DNA of 35,095 bases, taken from Spirochaetaceae bacterium (lineage in GTDB: Bacteria; Spirochaetota; Spirochaetia; Treponematales; Rectinemataceae). Within the stretch, counting starts at the first letter, position 1. Each line of letters opens with the position of its first letter. Of this stretch, positions 29,940-35,095 are shown one piece after another. A program made the position numbers and the translations under genes. The DNA is taken from assembly GCA_025356015.1 (NCBI GenBank), contig JANXYO010000098.1, forward strand, positions 1-35,095. Reading direction: 5' to 3'. The notes beneath the pieces are model-generated. The model saw nothing but the letters and a program-made list of their open reading frames with translations, did not search any database and was not told where the DNA came from.

Positions 29940-30506
29940 CTAGGCCGGGCTCCATGGCGAGGTCCAGGAATCCCTGAAGGCGACCTCGAAGAGGGGCTTG
30001 CGGTCCCGGGGGCTTCGCTCCTTCTCGAGGTGGCCCTCCGACAGGAGCTCGCTCGAGCCAGGCTTGCCGACGATGATCAGGGTGAGGGGGACGAGGTCCT
30101 CGGGCAGGTCCACGGCCTTTGCGGCCTTGGCCGGCGAGTATCCCGCGATGGGGTGGGCGTACAGGCCCTCCCTGGTCGCCTGGAGCATGAGGTTCATCGC
30201 CGCCATTCCGAGGCCGAAGTAGGCATAGTCCCGGCCGTAGTCAAGGCGGCAGTCCAGGGAGGGTTTTGTCGCCATGACGACGATGAGGGGGGCACGGGTC
30301 GCCCATTTGTTGTTGGCGCTGAGGGCCTCCTTGAGGGCGCCGAGGCGCTCCCCCATGACGGCTATCATGCGCCAGCCCTGGCTGTTGAAGCAGGAGGGTG
30401 CCAGGGTGGCGGCCCGCAGCAGGCGCTCCACCACCTCGTCGGCAAGGGCATCCTCGGACAATGCGCGGAAGGAGCGGCGCTCCTCGATCTCGCTGATGAT
30501 CTCCAT
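29940..30506 (-). CDS. Nitroreductase family protein (FMN-dependent oxidoreductase)
   Basis: 188 residues from the ATG at 30506, with AGGAGG 7 nt upstream. The FMN-binding nitroreductase fold shows IEERRSFRALSEDALADEVV, LAPSCFNSQGWRMIAV and, near the middle, YFGLGMAAMNLMLQATREGL and YSPAKAAKAVDLPEDLVPL. Physiological substrates of this family vary. It starts 14 bp after ispH and is probably co-transcribed with it; a functional tie to ispH is not known. Confidence 0.88.
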   Translation of the reverse strand: MEIISEIEERRSFRALSEDALADEVVERLLRAATLAPSCFNSQGWRMIAVMGERLGALKEALSANNKWATRAPLIVVMATKPSLDCRLDYGRDYAYFGLGMAAMNLMLQATREGLYAHPIAGYSPAKAAKAVDLPEDLVPLTLIIVGKPGSSELLSEGHLEKERSPRDRKPLFEVAFRDSWTSPWSPA

Positions 30507-30520
30507 GGAAATCCTCCTTG

Positions 30521-31366
30521 TCAGACGCGTGAGACCAGGGCTGCCTCGACCTCGGCGACCAGGCTTTCGGGCGTGCTCGCCCCCGCGGTGACGCCGACCC
30601 GCTCGTAGGCGAATACCTCGTCGGGGAGCTCGGCGGCGGTCTCCACATGCCAGGACGGCTTGCCCAGGGCCATGGCCGTCGTGTAGAGGCGGCTCGTGTT
30701 CGCCGAGTTGCGGCCCCCCACGACGACGATGGCATCGGTCTCGGCGGCCAGGCGGGCGAGGGCGCGCTGGCGGTCCTCGGTTGCCGGGCAGATGGAGTCG
30801 ACGACCTCGACGCCCGAGAAGCGCCTGGCCAGGACCTCGCAGATGGACCGGTATTCCTCGTTCTTGATGGTCGTCTGGGCTATGACCGCGACGGGCCCTT
30901 CCAGCTCGAGGGCCTCGGCCTCGGCGGGGGAACCCACTACGGCCCAGCCGGAGCTGGCGAAGCCGGCGATCCCGGTCACCTCGCCGTGGTCGCGGTCGCC
31001 GACGATGATCACCTTCCAGCCCCGGGACGCGTAGCCCCTGGCCTTGCGCTGGCTCGCGATGACGCGGGGGCAGGTGGCGTCGACAAGCCTCGCTCCCAGC
31101 TCCTCGAGCCGTGAGCGGAGGAGGGGAGGCACACCATGCGCCCGGATCACCACCGACTTGCCCCTCACCCTCTCGTCGATGTCGTCCGATCCCAGGGCGA
31201 CTACGCCCCTTGCCTCGAGCTCGGCGACAGCCTGTGGGTTGTGGATGAGGGGGCCCAGGGTGTAGACGGGCCGCGAGGCATCCGAGTCGGCCGTGGCCAT
31301 GGCCAGGTCGACTGCCCTGCGTACGCCCATGCATCTGCCCAGGACCTCGGCGCGCTTGACGATCAT
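30521..31366 (-). CDS. ispH: 4-hydroxy-3-methylbut-2-enyl diphosphate reductase
   Basis: 281 residues from the ATG at 31366; an ATG at 31390 would add eight residues that are not typical of the family. IspH makes IPP and DMAPP in the last step of the non-mevalonate isoprenoid route. The three cluster cysteines are Cys12 (GRCMGVRRA), Cys99 (DATCPRV) and Cys193 (DSICPATEDRQ). Active-site residues include His42 (LIHNPQAV), His77 (RAHGVP), and His127/Glu129 (DRDHGEVTG), plus QTT and GASTPESL. The box TATAAT lies just before the chosen start. Confidence 0.93.
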   Translation of the reverse strand: MIVKRAEVLGRCMGVRRAVDLAMATADSDASRPVYTLGPLIHNPQAVAELEARGVVALGSDDIDERVRGKSVVIRAHGVPPLLRSRLEELGARLVDATCPRVIASQRKARGYASRGWKVIIVGDRDHGEVTGIAGFASSGWAVVGSPAEAEALELEGPVAVIAQTTIKNEEYRSICEVLARRFSGVEVVDSICPATEDRQRALARLAAETDAIVVVGGRNSANTSRLYTTAMALGKPSWHVETAAELPDEVFAYERVGVTAGASTPESLVAEVEAALVSRV

Positions 31367-31472
31367 CTCTGGATTATACAGGGAAGCCATGGGAGGGCGG
31401 AAGCGGCGCGGGACCCAGGTGATTCCGTATTTGCATGCTCAGGAATCGCATATTTATCGAAGCCATAAGAGC

Positions 31473-31502
31473 TTGTCCAAAACCCGAGGCCCGAAGTATA
31501 CT
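31473..31502 (+). promoter_or_regulatory. arcC: Sigma-70-like promoter of the carbamate kinase gene
   Basis: TTGTCC (31473-31478) and TATACT (31497-31502) are 18 bp apart, upstream of arcC. Downstream in the leader, CCTTGG (31526-31531) can pair with CCAAGG (31550-31555), the latter overlapping the start of the AAGGAGAGG ribosome site; this might lower translation. Confidence 0.5.
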
Positions 31503-31563
31503 CGTTCCTTTCCGCCCCGGACGGGCCTTGGGCGTGAAGCCCGCGGAAGCCAAGGAGAGAGGA

Positions 31564-32505
31564 ATGGACAGGAAGACTATCGTTGTAGCCTTGGGCGGCA
31601 ACGCCATCATCGAGGAAGGTACCGAGGGCACCGTCGAGCAGCAGTTCGACAACACCCGCAAGAGCCTGGCCGCAATCGTCGGCATGATCATGGAGGGACA
31701 CAAGGTCGTCCTCACCCACGGCAACGGCCCCCAGGCCGGTGTCCATCTCATCAGGAACGAGGCCGCCTCGAGCCAGGTTCCCCCCTCCCCCCTCAATGTC
31801 ATCGTCGCCGATACCCAGGGCTCGATGGGATACATGATCGCCCAGTGCCTCGCCAACGCCCTCAGGAAGGCGGGGGTCGACAAGGATGTCGTGACAGTCA
31901 TCACCCAGGTCGTGGTCGACCCTGCCGATCCATCAATGATCAACCCCACGAAGTACGTGGGACCCTTCTACAAGGCCGAGCAGATCGACAAGCTGCGCGA
32001 GCGAGGCTGGGTAATAAAGGAAGACCCGGGCCGGGGTTTCCGCCGCGTCGTCGCCTCCCCCATCCCCCTCGACGTGGTCGAGAAGGGGACCATCAAGGAC
32101 CTCATCGACGACGGCAAGGTGGTCATCGCGGTCGGCGGCGGCGGGGTTCCCGTCCAGCGCGCGCCCGACGGGACCCTCTCCGGCGTTGACGCCGTGATCG
32201 ACAAGGACAGGGCCTCGGCACTCCTGGCCAACCTCATAGGCGCCGACGAGCTGGTCATCCTCACCGGGGTCGACCGGGTCGCCGTCAACTACAAGAAGCC
32301 CGACATGAAGTACTTGGACAGGATGACCGTCGCCGAGTGCTCCAAGTACATGGCCGAGGGCCAGTTCCCCAAGGGATCGATGGGCCCGAAGATCGAGGCG
32401 GCCTGCGACTTCATCAAGAGGGGCGGGGCCAAGGTCATCATCACGAGCATGGAGAACGCCACCGCCGCCGTCGACGGCAAGGCCGGGACGGTGGTAACCG
32501 CCTAA
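31564..32505 (+). CDS. arcC: Carbamate kinase
   Basis: 313 residues from the ATG at 31564 (AGGAGAGGA upstream). Carbamate kinase makes ATP from carbamoyl phosphate, or the reverse. Motifs: VALGGNAIIEEG at the N-terminus, LTHGNGPQAGVHL, IAVGGGGVPVQR, DKDRASALLANLIGADELVI, TGVDRVAVNY and KGSMGPKIEAACDFI. No arginine deiminase or ornithine transcarbamylase gene is in the window, so here it stands alone; it could serve another carbamoyl-phosphate-producing route such as purine or agmatine breakdown. Confidence 0.94.
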   Translation: MDRKTIVVALGGNAIIEEGTEGTVEQQFDNTRKSLAAIVGMIMEGHKVVLTHGNGPQAGVHLIRNEAASSQVPPSPLNVIVADTQGSMGYMIAQCLANALRKAGVDKDVVTVITQVVVDPADPSMINPTKYVGPFYKAEQIDKLRERGWVIKEDPGRGFRRVVASPIPLDVVEKGTIKDLIDDGKVVIAVGGGGVPVQRAPDGTLSGVDAVIDKDRASALLANLIGADELVILTGVDRVAVNYKKPDMKYLDRMTVAECSKYMAEGQFPKGSMGPKIEAACDFIKRGGAKVIITSMENATAAVDGKAGTVVTA

Positions 32506-32512
32506 CAGAAAA

Positions 32513-32598
32513 AACCCCAGAGACGCAAAGGGGGGGGCATGAAGGGCGAGCTGCCCGCTTCCCAATTCCCAGCTGGGCTTCTCTGCGCCTCTGCGGTT
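32513..32598. repeat. Intergenic inverted-repeat element with GCAGAG-type arms
   Basis: Left arm AACCCCAGAGACGCAAAG (32513-32530) and right arm CTCTGCGCCTCTGCGGTT (32581-32598) are imperfect inverted copies (15 of 18). A run of eight G follows the left arm, and CCCAGCTGGG (32568-32577) is a palindrome inside. Arms of this kind (AACCGCAGAG...) recur between genes in many unrelated genomes. It resembles the element at 6454-6623 in layout and arm composition. Confidence 0.55.
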
Positions 32599-32636
32599 CT
32601 CTCCGAAGGTGTCCCAAGGCAGGCGGCGTGCCAAAC

Positions 32637-32664
32637 TTGACGATCCTCTTCCATCCGTGATAGC
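32637..32664 (+). promoter_or_regulatory. Candidate promoter of yajC-secD-secF
   Basis: TTGACG (32637-32642) followed after 16 bp by GATAGC (32659-32664, within GTGATAGCT). The -35 box is good and the -10 box is weak. It lies 35 bp upstream of yajC, directly after the inverted-repeat element. Confidence 0.4.
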
Positions 32665-32698
32665 TTTCCCGGACACTTCACTTTAAAGGAAACCTACT

Positions 32699-33070
32699 AT
32701 GGATGCCCTTTCTTCCGGACTCGTCATCCTGCAAGCCCAGGCGGGTGGAAACCCGACCATGCAGATGCTCTCGACCCTCGTGACCTTCGGACTCGTCTTC
32801 CTCATCTTCTATTTCCTCATCATCAGGCCCCAGAACAAGAAGCAGAAAGAGGCCAAGGCCATGGTCGCGGCGATGAAGAAGGGCGACAAGGTCGTCACCA
32901 TCGGTGGGGCCCACGGCGTGATCACCTCCGTCAAGGAGACCACCGTCGTCGTCAAGGTGGACGAGAACACCAAGATCGAGTTCTCCAAGTCGGCGATCCA
33001 GGCCGTGACCGCGAAGAGCGAGGAAAAGCCCGCCGAGGTCGAGGAAAAGAGCGCCGAGGAGAAGAAGTAA
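32699..33070 (+). CDS. yajC: Preprotein translocase subunit YajC
   Basis: 123 residues. One membrane span (about 24-42) leads into the family signature FYFLIIRPQNKKQKEAKAMV, then GDKVVTIGGAHGVITSVKET and a short beta domain. The C-terminal 20 residues are Lys/Glu-rich and likely disordered. YajC associates with SecDF at the Sec translocon, and the secD gene follows 120 bp downstream. AAGGA precedes the ATG at 32699. Confidence 0.94.
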   Translation: MDALSSGLVILQAQAGGNPTMQMLSTLVTFGLVFLIFYFLIIRPQNKKQKEAKAMVAAMKKGDKVVTIGGAHGVITSVKETTVVVKVDENTKIEFSKSAIQAVTAKSEEKPAEVEEKSAEEKK

Positions 33071-33116
33071 GCATCTAGAGCCTGTCCACAGGGCCGCTCC
33101 GCGCAGCTAAAGTCCA

Positions 33117-33161
33117 CGAGGGCCGGTTGAAACCGCGCTCGACGGAAGTAAGCCGCCCTCG
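33117..33161 (+). other. Hairpin in the yajC-secD spacer
   Basis: CGAGGGC (33117-33123) pairs with GCCCTCG (33155-33161), and GGT/ACC with a TGAA loop can form inside. It lies about 30 bp before secD. It may be a processing or attenuation structure; no known RNA family is recognised. Confidence 0.35.
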
Positions 33162-33190
33162 GCCCAACACCCTCAAACGGAGCAGCCGGA

Positions 33191-34924
33191 ATGAGTAAGA
33201 CCCAACGATTTCTAGTCGTACTAGTGGTCCTCGCAGTCGCCTTCGCCTTCCTCTGGCCCACCATCAGCTGGTACTGGCTGACCCCTAAAGAGGACATGGC
33301 CCTCGCCGTCGGAAGCCGCGAGCAGATCCGAGACTACGCCAGGCGCATGGCCTACACCGACCTGACCGAGCTCAAGGCGAAGGCCGTGGCCAACGACGAG
33401 TCCGCGCCCGATGCAACGAAGTATCCAGCCGTCTTCCAGACCGCCACCAAGGCCTACAAGGACGCGCGCAAGGCTGTCCCCAAGACCTGGACGGCCAAGT
33501 CCCTCCTCGCCGCCTTCGACAACGAGCGCGCCGCCTATGACGCGACAGAGGCTGTCTACCGCGACCGGATCATGGGCCTCAAGGCCAGGAAGGGAAAGGC
33601 GATCCAGCTCGGCCTCGACCTATCCGGCGGCATGAGCGTCGTGATCCAGGCCGACATGGACGCCCTCGCGAAGAAGGTTGGCCATACCCTATCGGCCGCC
33701 GAGCGCGATGACGCCATGAAGCGCGGCATCGAGGTCCTCAACAGCCGCATCGACAAGTTCGGCCTCACCGAGCCCGTGATCCGCAGACAGGGTGACAACC
33801 AGATCTACGTGGAGATCCCCGGCGCCGCCGACCCCGAGCGCATCAACTCGATCATCATGGGCCGAGGCAAGCTCGCCTTCCACATCGTCAACGACGAGGC
33901 CTCGGCGGCCCTGGACAAGCTGCTCTCGAACAATCCCCTCGCCGTCGACGAGAAGACCATGACGGTCGCCGACCCCAACCTCATCCCCGCCGGCAACATC
34001 ATCAGGAAGTTCTACAAGAAGGACACCTACGGCCTCGACGAGTTCACCGGCACCTACCGGGTGATCAGCGAGGTCCCCGGACTCGACGGCACCCACATCC
34101 AGAGCGCCCAGGTCTCCTCAGACCCCATCACGGGAGCGCCCGAGATCAACTTCGTCCTCGACAAGGAGGGCGGAGAGCTCTTCTACAAGCTCACGAGCGC
34201 CAACGTCGGAAAAACCATGTCGGTCGTCCTCGACGACCGCGTCAAGGCGGGAGCCCGCATCCAGGAGCCCATCCGCGACCAGGTCCGCATGACGGGCTTC
34301 GGAGCCGACGAGGCCCAGAACATAGCCCTCATGCTGCGCACCGCGGCCCTGCCGATCGAGCTCACCCCGGTAAACCAGCAGGCCATCGGCGCCTCCCTCG
34401 GAGAGGACGCCGTCCGCTCGGGTATCTTCGCGGTCACCATCGCCTTCTTCCTGGTCATCGGCTTCATGCTCGTCTACTACAAGGGCGCCGGCATCAACAC
34501 GGCCATAGCCGAAATCGTCAACCTCTTCATCATGATCGGCGTCCTGTCGGCCTTCGGGCTCACCCTGACCCTGCCCTCGATCGCGGGCTTCGTGCTCACG
34601 ATCGGAGTATCGGTAGACGCCAACGTCCTTATCTTCGAGCGCATCAAGGAAGAGCTCAAGCTCGGCAAGGGGAGGATCTCCTCGATCAAGGCGGGCTTCA
34701 ACAAGGCCTTCTGGACGATCTTCGACTCCCACCTCACGAACCTCATCGCCGCCCTGTTCCTGGCCCAGCTCGGCTCGGGCCCCATCCAGGGTTTCGCCAT
34801 ATCGCTCGCCATAGGTACCGTGTGCTCCCTCTTCACCTCGCTCTTCGTGTCCCACCTGATCTTCGACTTTGAGACCGATGTCATGAAGATCAAGCACACG
34901 AGCATTTCCTGGAGGGTCAAATGA
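33191..34924 (+). CDS. secD: Protein translocase subunit SecD
   Basis: 577 residues. SecD works with SecF to drive late steps of protein export with the proton or sodium gradient. An N-terminal span (about 7-29) is followed by a long extracytoplasmic part: an Ala/Lys-rich helical insertion (about 40-135), then the P1 region with LGLDLSGGMSVVIQAD, NSRIDKFGLTEPVIRRQGDN and YVEIPGA. The RND-type membrane half has SVDANVLIFERIKEEL and ends FDFETDVMKIKH. The stop overlaps the secF start by 4 bp. Confidence 0.95.
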   Translation: MSKTQRFLVVLVVLAVAFAFLWPTISWYWLTPKEDMALAVGSREQIRDYARRMAYTDLTELKAKAVANDESAPDATKYPAVFQTATKAYKDARKAVPKTWTAKSLLAAFDNERAAYDATEAVYRDRIMGLKARKGKAIQLGLDLSGGMSVVIQADMDALAKKVGHTLSAAERDDAMKRGIEVLNSRIDKFGLTEPVIRRQGDNQIYVEIPGAADPERINSIIMGRGKLAFHIVNDEASAALDKLLSNNPLAVDEKTMTVADPNLIPAGNIIRKFYKKDTYGLDEFTGTYRVISEVPGLDGTHIQSAQVSSDPITGAPEINFVLDKEGGELFYKLTSANVGKTMSVVLDDRVKAGARIQEPIRDQVRMTGFGADEAQNIALMLRTAALPIELTPVNQQAIGASLGEDAVRSGIFAVTIAFFLVIGFMLVYYKGAGINTAIAEIVNLFIMIGVLSAFGLTLTLPSIAGFVLTIGVSVDANVLIFERIKEELKLGKGRISSIKAGFNKAFWTIFDSHLTNLIAALFLAQLGSGPIQGFAISLAIGTVCSLFTSLFVSHLIFDFETDVMKIKHTSISWRVK

Positions 34925-35095
34925 CTCGCGTCATAAACTTCGACCGCAGTTTCAAGATCACGGTGCCGATCTCGGTCGTGATCATCATAGCGGGCCTCTT
35001 CGGCGCGGCCTTCCTCGGCTTCAACAACGGCGTCGACTTCCAGGCGGGCCTCAACTCGACCGTGCAGTTCGTGCCGCCCTCGATGGACGTGGGCT
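34921..35095 (+). CDS. secF: Protein translocase subunit SecF, 5' end only
   Basis: 58 codons are visible before the window ends. The first membrane span (about 12-33) is followed by FNNGVDFQAGLNSTVQF, the SecF counterpart of the NxGIDFxGG signature just after span 1. Position after secD with an ATGA overlap confirms the call. Confidence 0.9.
   Translation, partial: MTRVINFDRSFKITVPISVVIIIAGLFGAAFLGFNNGVDFQAGLNSTVQFVPPSMDVG

Noticed and set aside
1-35095. Possible CRISPR arrays, tRNA or rRNA genes, insertion sequences with transposases, or prophage genes
   Set aside because: No regularly spaced repeats, tRNA-like cloverleaf, rRNA sequence or transposase/integrase/phage reading frame was recognised on either strand.

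Overview
The window is a dense, high-GC (roughly two-thirds G+C) bacterial chromosome segment. It holds about 35 protein genes with short spacers and frequent 4-bp start/stop overlaps. I saw no rRNA, tRNA, CRISPR array, transposase or phage gene. The gene set fits an anaerobic or fermentative, chemotactic, carbohydrate-using bacterium: AglEFG-type sugar ABC transporter, GH65 phosphorylase, carbamate kinase, tungstate uptake with pterin-cofactor genes, a large chemoreceptor, SpoIIE-type phosphatases and yajC-secD-secF. A high-GC member of the Spirochaetota is my best guess. That is an inference from gene style, not proof.

Layout. (1) Positions 1-8955: an alpha-glucoside utilisation locus. On the minus strand are an amylosucrase-like GH13 enzyme (cut by the window edge), a beta-phosphoglucomutase-like HAD enzyme and an AraC-family regulator. 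Diverging on the plus strand are a sugar-binding protein, two permeases and a GH65 disaccharide phosphorylase. GH65 enzymes release beta-glucose 1-phosphate and beta-PGM turns it into glucose 6-phosphate, so the genes form one pathway. The transporter ATPase is not here. (2) 8952-17636: a mixed block with Hsp33, a dCache chemoreceptor, two EamA exporters, a DUF1848 protein, an HtrA-like protein that lacks two catalytic residues and overlaps a small LuxR-type regulator, MsrA and a hot-dog thioesterase. (3) 17637-23458: a tungstate/pterin-cofactor operon (tupA-tupB-tupC-moeA-moaA-moaC-MOSC-mogA). It is preceded by a structured leader that looks like a Moco/Tuco riboswitch and ends in a hairpin with the tupA Shine-Dalgarno in its loop. 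It ends at a strong hairpin. (4) 23573-24400: a secreted protein of two tandem repeats, family not recognised. (5) 24691-29070: a minus-strand partner-switching signalling operon (two SpoIIE/PP2C phosphatases, a STAS protein and a HATPase-fold protein with a degraded ATP site). (6) 29253-32505: uridine kinase, nitroreductase and IspH on the minus strand, carbamate kinase on the plus strand. (7) 32699-35095: yajC, secD and the start of secF, the protein-export accessory complex.

The items most worth a second look are the tupA leader RNA, the pseudo-HtrA/LuxR pair, the compact MoaA, the partner-switching operon with a degenerate kinase, and two intergenic inverted-repeat elements (6454-6623 and 32513-32598). 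All functional calls come from reading translated motifs by eye; no database search was run.
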